A stretch of DNA of 64,000 nucleotides from Treponema socranskii subsp. paredis ATCC 35535 (GCA_000413015.1 KE332515.1:1445712-1509711), one strand, 5' to 3'. Counted from the first letter of the stretch, positions 36,055-47,087 are shown. A program made the numbers and translations. Notes: generated by a model not told the origin, from the letters alone.

Positions 36055-39000
36055 TTATTCCTCTATAGTTTTTAATCCTGCTTTTAGTAACTCTGGGAAT
36101 TTTTTATATATTTGCTTCGCCGCTTGTATAATTTGTTCACGCGTAGCTTCTCTTGTTCCCTCTCCATATGGAATTAACCCACGCCATGCATTTGTAAATT
36201 TCTGATGCTCCTCCGGTGTTAACACAACAGATGACATTTTTCTAACATTTCCAATCCCTAATGTTTTAGCAAATCTTTGTTCTATCAAATGATGTACCTG
36301 ATATCCTTTTTCTCCTGCCTTAGTTAACACATTTCTTAATTGAGAATATGTCTGTATTCCATATTCCCCTGCTTTCTGTAATCCTCCCCATCCTTTGGCA
36401 GCCATCGTTGAAGTTGTTCCGACGGTAACAGCAACCGCAGCTTTTGCAGAAGTGGCAACAACTGTTACACTTGCAGTTGCAGAACCGGTTAATGCAACCG
36501 CTGCTGTAGCACCAAACCCAAGACCGATTGCTCCTCCGATAAGTGCATCTTTAACAGCTTCTTTTAAATCGACAGAGCCTGTTTCTGTATAAGATTTATA
36601 AGCACCATATGCAAATCCTATCCCAAATCCTATACCCGCGGTCACAAAACAAAACGCCTTCCCATCCGGGTCCGTATACTTCACGGGATTGTTCCCCGCG
36701 TAGTGATACAGCTGGAAGTTCACAATGTTGAAAATACCACCCTGTCCGGGAAGTTGTTGATTGTGCTTCTTCGCCTCATCGTTCACAGGAGCTTGCGGTA
36801 TGTAATCACTTACAGCCGGATCCGCACTCAGCCAGCGAGAATACTTCGCATCGAGATACCGCGCACCGTAGTAGTATAAGCCGGTCTCCTCGTCCATCTC
36901 CTTCGCAGTGAACTTATACGGCAAATAGCGCATATCTTTTTCATTCGCCGTCTTTTTCTCTACCCACAGCTCTCCGTACGGCGTATACTCTATCCTCTGG
37001 TATTCATTTCCTTCGTAGTCGGTCACAAGCTGTGCGCTTCCCAAGTGATCCGGATGATAATAATACTGATGACGCAGCTCTTCACTCTGCCCGTAATGCT
37101 CTCCAAGATCACTCGTCTGCTTCGTTACGATCCGTGTCTCACCGAGATAGATATGCTTTGAATACTGTCCCTGCTGCTCCTGTGAAAGTCCCTTATCTAT
37201 GTGCCATGTCCACATCGTATTAAAGTAGAGCGTTTCACTTAGGTTGCCGGCCGTCCACTTCGCAGCTCGGTTCCCCTCCGCACCATAGGCATAGCGCGTG
37301 TCGTACCCTAATGCAACGCTCCGCATCAAAAGATTTCTGCTGTTCCACTCATATATCCGCTTGTTGTGAGGAGACGGTTTACTCCCGTTATTGTCGTCGC
37401 CGCTCCACGGCCACGCCCACGCATAGTCCGCTTCATACACGCTCTCTCCCGCTTCATTCGTATGCGTCGTTACGGTTACGGGAGTAAGCGTCGTCGTGTC
37501 TTCGTTCGGAGCTATTCCGTCGCTTTCGGAGGTTACGTTTCCGTTCGCATCATACGTGTAGTACCGCCAGCCTTTCTCTTCGCTTCCCGCACGTGTCAAG
37601 CGGTGCGCATAGTTTGCGTCGTACTCGTACGTAAGCTCGTAGTTTAAGTCATCCCCGCCGCTCTTCCGCTTCGCAGGAGTTATGGTCTCCTTGCTGTCTT
37701 TATACGTCATATTGCCGATCGCATCGAAGGAGAAGTTTTGGTTATACGTGCTCGTGTAATCGGGCGAGTTGGGGATGGCGTAGGGGTTATCCTCAGTCGT
37801 ACCCGTTGCGGAAATAAGCTGGTAGAGTGCGTCATAGGTGTATTCCTGCTTAGTGCTGTAACGGGTGCCGTTCATGCAATTATTTTTATAGCCTAATACG
37901 TTTCCGACGTCGTCAAAAGAGTACACGATGTTCTGGTATTGCGTTCCGTATTTGTTTTCGGTACCTATGTGCTTTAACCAGCGCATGTTTTCATCATACG
38001 TGTAATTCGTCTCCACTCCGTTTCCGTATTTGATATACACCCGCTGTCCGTATTCGTCGTAGCGGATATCTGCGACATAGGTATAGGGTCTTCCGTCTCG
38101 CTCACCCGTTATGCTGCACACTTGTCCGCCTGCATCGTAGCCGTAAGTGACGACTTCCCGGTCGGGGTACGTGATGCTTTGCATGCGCCCGAGATAGTCG
38201 CTTACATATTCCATGACGGCCGTCTTTTCATTTTCATAGGCCGGAATATGCCGCGTGAGTGTCCGTGTCTCTTTCGTTACTTCTCCGAGCTTTCCGTATT
38301 CGTAGCGTGTTTCACCCGCTTCATCGCGTACCGAGATGACTTTCCCCGCTGCGTTTGTTTTTGCGTCACGCTCGCTGATCGGTATTCCGTATTCGTATTC
38401 GACGTCCCCGCCTTCGGGATATTCGATTTTTATCACACGATTGAAGCCGTCGTAGCTGTAGTCGATCCTGCTCCCGCTTTGCCTCATCACTTCATCGTCT
38501 TCATACAAAAGGTGCAGTTCATCGTAGGTGTATCGTTTCGCTCCTCCGTCCTTTGTCGTAAGCTCGGTTTTCCGCCCGAGCATATCGTACATAACGGTGA
38601 TCGGGTTTCTCTTTGCATCGTAGGCCGCAACCATTTGTCCCATTGCGTCGTATTCATAGGTTGCAGATGTGAGCGGGTGTACGGTATCTTTTTCGCTGTA
38701 GCGCTCTACTTTGACGATATTCCCACGCGCGTCCGTATACTGCACGCCGATGTTCCCTTTCGGGTCGGTCGTCTCGGTATACGAAAGCGCTTCGTCCGTT
38801 ATGCCGTAACGCATCGTCTGTACGCGTTTGTTCCCTTTTTCGTTCACGCCCGGAAGCACGGTCTCTACTATTCTGTCGAGCGCGTCGTATGCCTTTTTCG
38901 TCGGGCGTATGAGTTTATATAACTCTGCTCGCTTTTCAGCATCTTTTCCGTTGAGGTTGATTACTTCTATGCTCTCCCCTGCGATAAAATACGGCTGCCC

Positions 39001-42000
39001 TTCGGCTATCGTCCGCCCCTTCTCATCGTAGCACGCAGCTCCGCTTATGTTCCAGCCGACTTCTTTCTGCTTTTCTTTTTTATTATACGTGCACCCCGTC
39101 TTCGCACTGATGATCGCTCGCCCAAGCCCGTCCGTTTGTATGAACGTCCGTATCGTTTCGGTATTATTTGCGTCGGTTACGACTTTGTTTTCCGTCACCG
39201 CATACCAAAAGCCGTCTTCCGGTGTGTAGTAGCTGTAGCGCACGGCAGGTATGCCGCCTTCCTTATCGTACGGGCTTCGCACTTCGGTAAGCCGCTGCCA
39301 GCCGTCGTACACATAGCGCATCACGTTTCCGTTGATATCCGTTTCGCTCAGCTTTACACCCGTCACGATATCCCATGTGATGCTGCTCTCATACGTTGCA
39401 TCCCGCCGATTATCCCTTCCCGCACGAAGGCGCTCCATGCTCCCCGTTCTCGTTATCAGTGTCGGGTATTGATGCACTACATCGTCATAATGATACCACC
39501 TCACGCTCCCGCCCGGCTCAAACACCGCTATCGTGTTCCCGTATTCGTCGTAGCCGAATCGATGCTCAGCGTAGTACGAGTTGTCATAGTACTGCCGTAA
39601 AGCAGTGAGTGCGCCTGTCGTACTGTCGTAGTCTCCTTCCCGCTTCCGTAAGAGCTCTCCCTCTCCACCTCGTACTTCGATCGATGTCGGGTGCGCATGG
39701 AAATACGGTAGATCGTTATGGTAATAGCCTATCTCCGCTCGAAGCATCTCGCGTTCAGCGCTTTTTGCAACTCCCGCCAGTATCGAATCGATGTCGGCGT
39801 TATAATACGTTTCCTGCCGCACTTCCGTCACGTTCCCGTAGCTGTCGTAGCCGTACGTACTCTTTGTGCCCTGCCCGTACTCTCTTCCTTCATAGCGTAC
39901 GCTTGCTTCCGCATCATAATACGCGTAGCGATTATTTATCGCATTCTTTGTCCGCGCATATACTCTTCCACTCTTATCTTTGACGACGGTGCTCTTTACC
40001 ATTCCCTTGGCATAATAGGCATCGTTGTAGTATTCGCTTATCGTCTCGCTCTCGTACTCCGCGCTTCCCGTGCAGCCCGAGTAGCTTCGAACCGTCCCGT
40101 AGCCGTAGAACTCTTTTCGATACCGGTCGTACATCCCGTCTTCGTACGCATAGCGCTTCGTTATCTCGTGCGCTCCGTGTGCGATGTTCGCTTTTTTTCC
40201 GGCTCCGCACCCGTCGCTCATCGTCACGCTCTCCAGCACGTACTTAAACTGCGGCATGTGTACCGTGCCGTATTGTTCTCCGTATGTTATATTGCACGTA
40301 CCGCCGTACGGGAAGTCTATCCGTTTCAGCAGTCCCGCCTTCCCGCACAGGTTCCGCTTATACCATATCTGCCCGTCGGGCAGGCACAGCACATAGTCGG
40401 CAAGTCCGTCTCCGTCCAAATCCGTCAGCCGCACTTCCGTTCCGTTCGTCGACGATGAATAATCGAGCGTACCGCCGACATTCGTCGTTATATTGATTAT
40501 TCCCCAAAAAAACGTCAGCGACACGTTGACGTTCACTCCGATATTCCCGCTCATTCCGAAGCTTACGGATGAGGAATATTCAAGGGATTTTTTAAGCGTT
40601 TCGATACTTTTGCGCAGTGCTTCTTTTATGCCGTCGGTATTCGGCTGCTCGATGGAAAGCCCGGTCTTTTCTTTCGCCGCTTCATAATCGATTTTGACAT
40701 CGATATCCGCATCTTCGCTTAAGCCCACTTCATTCCAATCGCCTGAAGTAAACGTCTGTTTGGCGGCGAACGTGCTTCCCGTATTAAAGCACACACCGAT
40801 CTTATTGGCGCTGTTTTCGTCTTTGGTAATAAGATCGGGAAGTCCGTCGCCGTTTATGTCAAGAAGCATTTGGGTTATCTTCGACGACGATACACCGAAG
40901 TTCCCTCCGATACCGACATTCGCTCCGATGGAAAGTCTTTGCGCCTTCGTTTGCGTCAGCTGTTTCCAAAAACCGGTACCTGCACTGGCGGATACCGAAA
41001 AATTCACACTGCTTGAGTTGGTCTTCGAAAACGTAAGGTTCCCGTCTTCGATGATTTGCCGCGCACCGGCCGAAGTAAAACCGTCTCCGACATTGAGACG
41101 GAAGTTTCCTGAAAAATAATCGGGAAGCCCGTCTCCGTTTATATCGACGAGTCCTACCGTCTGCTTACTCGTACCCCAAGATAGAGATAAGCCTTCCCCG
41201 ACACTTCCGTCGAAAGAGGGAGGATCTTTTCCGCTTGCACCGGCATTCGGTGTCGGTTTCGTATTTGCGGTTTTCCCTCCGCGCGCAAGCGCTACGATCA
41301 CAGACCCCGATGCGCTTATCGAACCGCCCCCACTGGTAACATTCGTTTCGTTATGCGACAGGCTTGTCACATCGCTATTTTGCCTTCCGTCGGCAACAAA
41401 GCGTATCGCAGCATCTTCTCCTTCAAGCGTCCGCTCTCCTGCAATGACATGCAACGCATTATTCTGTATTCGTACTACGTCCGGGATCCCGTCTCCGTTT
41501 ATATCCTGCATGCTTTGAAAGATATCGCCGGCGGTTGTATTCCATCCTGCATTGCCGCTCAAAATAACGGCATTGCTGCCGACACTTCGATCCGTGCCGT
41601 GACTTTCATTTTTCCGCACCGAGGCAGGTACATATGCCGTATCTTTTTTCAGTTCGAAAAAAGCGCTCACCGGTTTTAAGCCGTTTTCAATAACCGCCGC
41701 CATCCCTTCAAGTTCATAAAATGCCGTACCGCCCGCCCGATCGCAGTGAATGCTGTCTCCGAAAATATACGGCATGGAACGGATAGGCGCTTTTTTCTCT
41801 TCATCGTATTTTCGAGCGATCGTTCCGATCAAACGCTCTCCGCCCTCATCGTTTTTTTGCGGAAGGTAATACCCCTCCTGTTTTTTGACGGTCTGCTCGG
41901 GTCTGTTCCCATTGGCAATTTCCTCGGGATTTAATTCTTTTCGCTCGCCTTTTTTCTTCTCAAAGCTTTCTTTATCGGATACTCCGTTCCGCGCTGCAAG

Positions 42001-45000
42001 CAGTTTTCCTTCGCTGAAATCCGCTCCCGCATCTCCCGTCCATATACCGTAGTACCACTGATCATGACCGCCGTATAAATATTTTTCGCTCAATACCGAT
42101 ATATCCGCTTTTTCATACCAAACTGCCGTATTGCCTTTGCTCTTCTCATCCGCCGAAAACAGCGTCTCATCGGTGTTGTCGGCATTTTTGTCAAATGCGG
42201 CTGTTCCTTTCCCTTGGTTTTGCTCGGTATCTTTATTCGAATACTCTATCGCATACCAATAGACGCTTTCGGCCTTTCTGTCTTCCGTGCTAAAATTGCG
42301 AGCGCTGTCCCAGTCGGGTGCTATACAGCGCTTTCGTATGAGCGTCTGTTCCGCATCATCGCTCCACACGAGCGTCGTGTAGCCGTTCGCTTCATCTACC
42401 GGATACAATGCTGCGCTGTTGTACACCGTTTCCCCGCTCAGCACCGTATAGCAATATAAGCGATACTTTTCGATGATACGTGTAAGTTCGGCGGGAAGCT
42501 CGTCCATTTCTTTATTCGCATACTCGCTTTTGAGCTCGTAAATGTTCCCGCCTTTTTCCGTGTAATAGGGGTTATCATGAAAAAATACGTATGCTTCATA
42601 CTTTGTAAGGATACGCTCGGCGATCGCTTTTTCTTCCGGAGAAAGTGTCTTTTTCAGATAGTGATTAGGGGCGAACACAGCATATAAGGTGTTTTTAAAC
42701 AGTTCCTTTTCTTCTGCCGATACGCCCTTACCGTCAAAGAGCGAAAGCTTTGTATCGAGCGCTTCTTTTGTAATCAGGCCCGTTCCCCAGTACGGGTCAT
42801 CAAGCGAAGCGTATGCGATTGCAATATCGCGCCCTGTATATATCGCTTCAAGCTCCCCTCGGGTGATCTGCCCTCCAGCCTTTTTCTCTGAAAAAAGCCA
42901 TACACTTTCACTGCATGCTTCTCCCGCCTGCTCGTCCGTTTTTACGGCTCGCACGGTATCCGCTTGGTATGTTATTTCCCCTTTTACCGCTTCCCCTTCC
43001 GCATACACCGCGCCGCTATCCAAATCTCCGAAAAAGGCTTTCCCGTCGATGGTGTCGATATATAGTCGCGTCTTACCGTCAACCCCATAGACCGCCCCGC
43101 TCCGATATTGACCGTCTTCCCCGATCCGCTCCCGCCCCAATGAAAAAGGCGCTTTTTCGCTTGTGTATATCGCTTTCTCACCCTTCCATTTCGGTGCAAT
43201 TCCGTTTCGTATATAATTCTTAAGTGCTGCTTTTTTTATGTTCTGTACGGTATTCGTGGAATCTTTCGGATCTTCAAAAAAATAATCGTTATAAAAACTT
43301 AAAATATCCCATGCAGACGATGCATCTTTTGTATCCGACGTGTAGAGTAGGTACACGTCCCGATCGGCGTCAAATGAAAATCGTTTTGCAAACGCTTCCC
43401 ATCGCTTTTTCTTCTGCTCCGGCTTTTCCTCTTTATATTTCAATCGAACAGCGTTTTTTAATGCCGTAAACTGCTCTTTTGACAACACGCCCGGTATATA
43501 TCGGCCGGTATCAATATAGTGCTGCGTTTCTTCAAAACTTAAATCGTTCAGTATCGCACCGTTTTCTTTATGATAATCGGCTTTCAGCGTTGCCCGTATG
43601 ACGCATTTCCCCGCTGTGTTTGTTCTGTCTATTTCGAACCGATACAGTACCGTCTTCGCTTCCGACAGCATCTTATGCGCCCGTACATACTGCGCGATAT
43701 CTCCCTCATACACATTTTTTATTTTATCGGAAACGACACCCGGTGAATCCGGTGCCGTAAGCCATATCGTCTCTTCCGGTACAAGCAATATCGACGTATC
43801 ATTTGTCAAAAACGGTCGTATGCTACGATAGCTGATCTTAATATTCCATTCCGTATCGGTGTTTTTCGGATCGAGCGTCGTATCCGTAATAAAATAGACG
43901 TATGTTCCCTGTGTGATATCGCTCGTGTCCGAAACGTTTGTCGCTTCTTTTGTTACCGGATGCCTGAAAACGCTTCCTTTTTTACCGACTTCGCTGTCAC
44001 CGATATAGATATCGGCATACACATTACTTGCTTCGGCATCCGCTTCTTTCGATATGGAAAGAGGCGCAAAATCATGGGCGCCCTGTATTTTACCGGCAAT
44101 ACGGATCGTCCCCGAATACGGAGCACGCCACGCTCGAAACGGCGTTTGTTTATAATACGTTTCCGCATACTCTTTGATGTTCTTTTCCGTTAACGGACTC
44201 GTTACATCCGCAAGCGGTATGCCTTTAAAATCTTTCCGTTCAAAAACTATCTTTCGCCCGTCGATTTCTCCCGTATTCCTCAGATAATACAACCCTCTTT
44301 TTTTATTGTCTTTAAATACAATGTCGACTCGACCGTCCCCGTCAACATCCATAAACGAGCTTACCGTCGTCGTAGCGCTTTTTTGATAGACTTCCGAATA
44401 CGTCGTCCCTGCACTCAAGCCTACCGATCCCGCCCCGCTGTATATATTCCACCCCGTACTCGATGATGTCGTATACTCCGATTCTATCTTCGGTATGCGC
44501 TCTCCTTCCGAGCGCTCGAAAGCCGTGTATTCGTCAAAACGATCTTCATATGCCGCCCCGTATTTCCCCTCATTTCGTAAAAACAAGTGCAGCCGATTGT
44601 CTTTCCACTGTACACGATCCGCCTTTCCGTCTCCGTTTATATCAATGAGCATATCGGTCGCATAGCCTGTGCCGCTCGATGTCGAACCGGTAAAACCTGC
44701 GGTTGTCCGCACGTCAAATACGTTCGTTCCGTAACCGCCCCCGGCCGATGCGCTTATCGACTGTCCCGAATTCTCGGATTTCCCGCTTTGCAGCTTCCCG
44801 TTTCCCCAGCGCACCGCTTCGGCAAACATCCCTTCTCCCGTATACGCTTTGTTTTCTCCCTTCGGTAAATCTTCATACCCGAACGTATAAGCGTACGACG
44901 CTCCTCCGCGGCCTATGACGGTAAACCGATTCAGTAAGCTTACCCCCGCGAACCCTTTTTCATAGTCGAATCGATAGCTTCGAATTTGTCCCCCTTCCGT

Positions 45001-46383
45001 TTTCTCCCCGTAATAGGTTCGTATCGAAGTCAAGCGCTGCGCGCATTCCGTTATAAACTTTCCTCTGCCGTCCGTCCGTATATCCGCCCTGTCCGCGTTT
45101 TTTTCTTCGTCATATCCAAATGCGACTATGTATTTCCCTTCCGTATAGCTTCCGCCCCTATAATACCCCGTATACCGTATCTCATCGGGATATACATAGT
45201 TTGCATGCTTTTTGTATATATATCGTACCGTGTTTCCGTGCGCGTCCGCTTCTTCCGTCAAATACCAGGTAAAAATTCCGTGTATACCTTCGGTCACACA
45301 CGCGCTCTTTCCGTCCCTTCCGTCAGCATATCGTCCGTAGCGGCGTACCCTTCCCTTCCTGTCCGTCACTTCCCACCAGTCATCCGCCGTATTCCCGTTT
45401 TTTTCATGGTACCGTATGATCCGCTCAAATGCCCCTTCCCTCTCCGGCCTATAACGGATGACACCCTTTCCGCTGTCTGCTCCGCTATCCCCGACTTTTT
45501 CAAGCACCGTACCGTCTTTCATATACGTATCGCTTCCGTCATACTTCGGAAGTCCGTGCCGCGTATCCGTCGTGATCACACTCCCGTAGCGGATATCGAA
45601 ACCTTTTCCCATAATGCCGTTTCCGCTGCCGCTCGAATACGTAAGCATAAGCTCAGGCGTCATACCGCCTCTTCCGGAGGGAAGCGCAAGTTGAAATGAA
45701 AACGACGCATCTCCGAAGCTGTCGGCTTCAGGCCCGTTCATCTGTATCACGCCCGAAAGCGGATTTGCCGCTTCAAGGTTCTTTATGCTGTTGATATTAA
45801 AATCAAGCGGATCTGCCGTCTCAGGCAGCGTGAGCGTCCCGTTGATCATATCCGTAAAGTGCGTGCTCTCGCTTTCGATAAGACCTTCTTCTTCCAATAG
45901 CGCTCGCCTCGGAAGCGCCGTCCATACCTTCTTTTTCGTATCGTAAAAATATGTCTTAAGCTCTTCTAACGCTGCCCTCTTCCCTGAAAGCTCTTCCCCG
46001 TACGGGATCGTGATAACCACTTCTTTTTCAAACTGCTGTCCTGCAGGTAAAAATCGATACCCACCTCGCCCTTCCGTCGCGTTATACAGCCGCTCTCCCG
46101 TCTCCGCCACGCGAAACAAACGCGTTATGCTTATCTCTGTATCTTTTTTCAATGCTCCCGGCGGTATCACGATCGATGCTCGCCCGAGCCGCACTTCCCC
46201 ACCTTCCTCCGCTCTGATAAGCGCACTCTCCTTCTCTCCCGTAAATGCCGCTTCTATCAAAGCTCTCGTACGTTTCCCTTCCGACACTTCCTGTGCAAAA
46301 GCAGAAAACGGAAAAAGTGTCACTATATAAAAAATCGCTGCCGAACATGCGATAACACGATGCTGAGTCGAAATTGTTCTCAT
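36055..46383 (-). CDS. Giant Sec-exported SpvB/TcdB/Rhs polymorphic toxin with nuclease tip
   Basis: 3442 residues. Order: Sec signal peptide (about 1-30, AFA-Q), ZU5-like strand region with VIPPGALKKDTEIS (about 70-90), SpvB-type domain (about 195-290, SFQLALPSGRGGMTPELMLT), FG-GAP/VCBS repeats DINGDGKAD, DVDGDGRVD, DINGDGIPD, DINGDGLPD twice and DLDGDGLAD (about 578, 679, 1628, 1748, 1844, 1989), a run of YD repeats (about 2160-3150), the Rhs core ending YTDPDGK (about 3237), a hydrophobic Ala/Gly-rich pre-toxin segment, then a His-Me-finger (HNH-like) nuclease tip with YQVHHLIEQRF (about 3364) and LTPEEHQKFTNAWR. AAGGAG precedes the ATG by 8 bases. This resembles the B/C half of Tc toxins fused to a signal peptide. 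Target cells may be competing bacteria or host cells; not decidable here. Confidence 0.93.
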   Translation of the reverse strand: MRTISTQHRVIACSAAIFYIVTLFPFSAFAQEVSEGKRTRALIEAAFTGEKESALIRAEEGGEVRLGRASIVIPPGALKKDTEISITRLFRVAETGERLYNATEGRGGYRFLPAGQQFEKEVVITIPYGEELSGKRAALEELKTYFYDTKKKVWTALPRRALLEEEGLIESESTHFTDMINGTLTLPETADPLDFNINSIKNLEAANPLSGVIQMNGPEADSFGDASFSFQLALPSGRGGMTPELMLTYSSGSGNGIMGKGFDIRYGSVITTDTRHGLPKYDGSDTYMKDGTVLEKVGDSGADSGKGVIRYRPEREGAFERIIRYHEKNGNTADDWWEVTDRKGRVRRYGRYADGRDGKSACVTEGIHGIFTWYLTEEADAHGNTVRYIYKKHANYVYPDEIRYTGYYRGGSYTEGKYIVAFGYDEEKNADRADIRTDGRGKFITECAQRLTSIRTYYGEKTEGGQIRSYRFDYEKGFAGVSLLNRFTVIGRGGASYAYTFGYEDLPKGENKAYTGEGMFAEAVRWGNGKLQSGKSENSGQSISASAGGGYGTNVFDVRTTAGFTGSTSSGTGYATDMLIDINGDGKADRVQWKDNRLHLFLRNEGKYGAAYEDRFDEYTAFERSEGERIPKIESEYTTSSSTGWNIYSGAGSVGLSAGTTYSEVYQKSATTTVSSFMDVDGDGRVDIVFKDNKKRGLYYLRNTGEIDGRKIVFERKDFKGIPLADVTSPLTEKNIKEYAETYYKQTPFRAWRAPYSGTIRIAGKIQGAHDFAPLSISKEADAEASNVYADIYIGDSEVGKKGSVFRHPVTKEATNVSDTSDITQGTYVYFITDTTLDPKNTDTEWNIKISYRSIRPFLTNDTSILLVPEETIWLTAPDSPGVVSDKIKNVYEGDIAQYVRAHKMLSEAKTVLYRFEIDRTNTAGKCVIRATLKADYHKENGAILNDLSFEETQHYIDTGRYIPGVLSKEQFTALKNAVRLKYKEEKPEQKKKRWEAFAKRFSFDADRDVYLLYTSDTKDASSAWDILSFYNDYFFEDPKDSTNTVQNIKKAALKNYIRNGIAPKWKGEKAIYTSEKAPFSLGRERIGEDGQYRSGAVYGVDGKTRLYIDTIDGKAFFGDLDSGAVYAEGEAVKGEITYQADTVRAVKTDEQAGEACSESVWLFSEKKAGGQITRGELEAIYTGRDIAIAYASLDDPYWGTGLITKEALDTKLSLFDGKGVSAEEKELFKNTLYAVFAPNHYLKKTLSPEEKAIAERILTKYEAYVFFHDNPYYTEKGGNIYELKSEYANKEMDELPAELTRIIEKYRLYCYTVLSGETVYNSAALYPVDEANGYTTLVWSDDAEQTLIRKRCIAPDWDSARNFSTEDRKAESVYWYAIEYSNKDTEQNQGKGTAAFDKNADNTDETLFSADEKSKGNTAVWYEKADISVLSEKYLYGGHDQWYYGIWTGDAGADFSEGKLLAARNGVSDKESFEKKKGERKELNPEEIANGNRPEQTVKKQEGYYLPQKNDEGGERLIGTIARKYDEEKKAPIRSMPYIFGDSIHCDRAGGTAFYELEGMAAVIENGLKPVSAFFELKKDTAYVPASVRKNESHGTDRSVGSNAVILSGNAGWNTTAGDIFQSMQDINGDGIPDVVRIQNNALHVIAGERTLEGEDAAIRFVADGRQNSDVTSLSHNETNVTSGGGSISASGSVIVALARGGKTANTKPTPNAGASGKDPPSFDGSVGEGLSLSWGTSKQTVGLVDINGDGLPDYFSGNFRLNVGDGFTSAGARQIIEDGNLTFSKTNSSSVNFSVSASAGTGFWKQLTQTKAQRLSIGANVGIGGNFGVSSSKITQMLLDINGDGLPDLITKDENSANKIGVCFNTGSTFAAKQTFTSGDWNEVGLSEDADIDVKIDYEAAKEKTGLSIEQPNTDGIKEALRKSIETLKKSLEYSSSVSFGMSGNIGVNVNVSLTFFWGIINITTNVGGTLDYSSSTNGTEVRLTDLDGDGLADYVLCLPDGQIWYKRNLCGKAGLLKRIDFPYGGTCNITYGEQYGTVHMPQFKYVLESVTMSDGCGAGKKANIAHGAHEITKRYAYEDGMYDRYRKEFYGYGTVRSYSGCTGSAEYESETISEYYNDAYYAKGMVKSTVVKDKSGRVYARTKNAINNRYAYYDAEASVRYEGREYGQGTKSTYGYDSYGNVTEVRQETYYNADIDSILAGVAKSAEREMLRAEIGYYHNDLPYFHAHPTSIEVRGGEGELLRKREGDYDSTTGALTALRQYYDNSYYAEHRFGYDEYGNTIAVFEPGGSVRWYHYDDVVHQYPTLITRTGSMERLRAGRDNRRDATYESSITWDIVTGVKLSETDINGNVMRYVYDGWQRLTEVRSPYDKEGGIPAVRYSYYTPEDGFWYAVTENKVVTDANNTETIRTFIQTDGLGRAIISAKTGCTYNKKEKQKEVGWNISGAACYDEKGRTIAEGQPYFIAGESIEVINLNGKDAEKRAELYKLIRPTKKAYDALDRIVETVLPGVNEKGNKRVQTMRYGITDEALSYTETTDPKGNIGVQYTDARGNIVKVERYSEKDTVHPLTSATYEYDAMGQMVAAYDAKRNPITVMYDMLGRKTELTTKDGGAKRYTYDELHLLYEDDEVMRQSGSRIDYSYDGFNRVIKIEYPEGGDVEYEYGIPISERDAKTNAAGKVISVRDEAGETRYEYGKLGEVTKETRTLTRHIPAYENEKTAVMEYVSDYLGRMQSITYPDREVVTYGYDAGGQVCSITGERDGRPYTYVADIRYDEYGQRVYIKYGNGVETNYTYDENMRWLKHIGTENKYGTQYQNIVYSFDDVGNVLGYKNNCMNGTRYSTKQEYTYDALYQLISATGTTEDNPYAIPNSPDYTSTYNQNFSFDAIGNMTYKDSKETITPAKRKSGGDDLNYELTYEYDANYAHRLTRAGSEEKGWRYYTYDANGNVTSESDGIAPNEDTTTLTPVTVTTHTNEAGESVYEADYAWAWPWSGDDNNGSKPSPHNKRIYEWNSRNLLMRSVALGYDTRYAYGAEGNRAAKWTAGNLSETLYFNTMWTWHIDKGLSQEQQGQYSKHIYLGETRIVTKQTSDLGEHYGQSEELRHQYYYHPDHLGSAQLVTDYEGNEYQRIEYTPYGELWVEKKTANEKDMRYLPYKFTAKEMDEETGLYYYGARYLDAKYSRWLSADPAVSDYIPQAPVNDEAKKHNQQLPGQGGIFNIVNFQLYHYAGNNPVKYTDPDGKAFCFVTAGIGFGIGFAYGAYKSYTETGSVDLKEAVKDALIGGAIGLGFGATAAVALTGSATASVTVVATSAKAAVAVTVGTTSTMAAKGWGGLQKAGEYGIQTYSQLRNVLTKAGEKGYQVHHLIEQRFAKTLGIGNVRKMSSVVLTPEEHQKFTNAWRGLIPYGEGTREATREQIIQAAKQIYKKFPELLKAGLKTIEE

Positions 46384-46407
46384 CTCCTGCGCTCCTTCTC
46401 TTCCCTG

Positions 46408-47064
46408 CTACATTTTGATTTTCGTAAAGCGTACGTCAACAGGATTTTTCGGAAAGTCTTCATTCGGAGAAACGATTACAACATATCCCGTATTGCCGAA
46501 TGCAAGTCTCGGAGCAATCGAATCGGAAAATCGTGTCTCTTCTTCTCCGTTAAACGACAGTACAAAATTGTTCCCGTCTTTTACTATACCGATACGGTTT
46601 AGTATCGTTCCCTGATGTAAATGCGAAGAAGACCGCCACTCGCGCAGTTTTTTGTACCGCCCGTCCGTAATCTTTCCTATCGCGTACTTTCGCTCGCCAT
46701 TGATAAGAACGCACAACATCCTATTCCCCTGTATACAAAATACGATCCCGTAACCGCCCAACGTATTTCCCGACGCCTTTATCGCCTCTACCGTTATCGC
46801 TTCGAATTTTTGTTCGCTGTAATTTGTCTGAACCGTCCACAGCGTTGAGCCTTTTCCGCCGCTCATATAGGTTTTATCATTCGTCTTAAAACTCAGAGTC
46901 TCATTGCCGCTTTGCTCTCCTTTACTGAAGAGCGTCGAGTTTTGCGTTATCGTTGTCGTATCGGGATCCGCAATATATACTTCACTTGCCGACGGCAAGT
47001 CACACGCGGCACAGAACGTAATGAGTATCGCCCCAAAAGCGGCCGGTATCAGTCCAACCTTCAT
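46408..47064 (-). CDS. Lipoprotein of the Rhs operon, unknown function
   Basis: A 218-residue lipoprotein: signal ending FCAAC-D gives an acylated cysteine at about residue 21. The rest is beta-rich (YGIVFCIQGNRMLCVLING, NNFVLSFNGEEETRFSDSIA) and has the feel of a concanavalin-like or laminin-G-like jelly roll. Lies 24 bases upstream of the giant rhs gene and 23 bases after the preceding lipoprotein gene. Could anchor or chaperone the toxin at the envelope; this is inference from position. Confidence 0.75.
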   Translation of the reverse strand: MKVGLIPAAFGAILITFCAACDLPSASEVYIADPDTTTITQNSTLFSKGEQSGNETLSFKTNDKTYMSGGKGSTLWTVQTNYSEQKFEAITVEAIKASGNTLGGYGIVFCIQGNRMLCVLINGERKYAIGKITDGRYKKLREWRSSSHLHQGTILNRIGIVKDGNNFVLSFNGEEETRFSDSIAPRLAFGNTGYVVIVSPNEDFPKNPVDVRFTKIKM

Positions 47065-47087
47065 ACTAAGCCTCCGATAACGCCGTC

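Noticed and set aside
38122..40458. Open frames on the plus strand opposite rhs
   Set aside because: Mirror of repeated YD codons; no ribosome sites and no recognisable domains.
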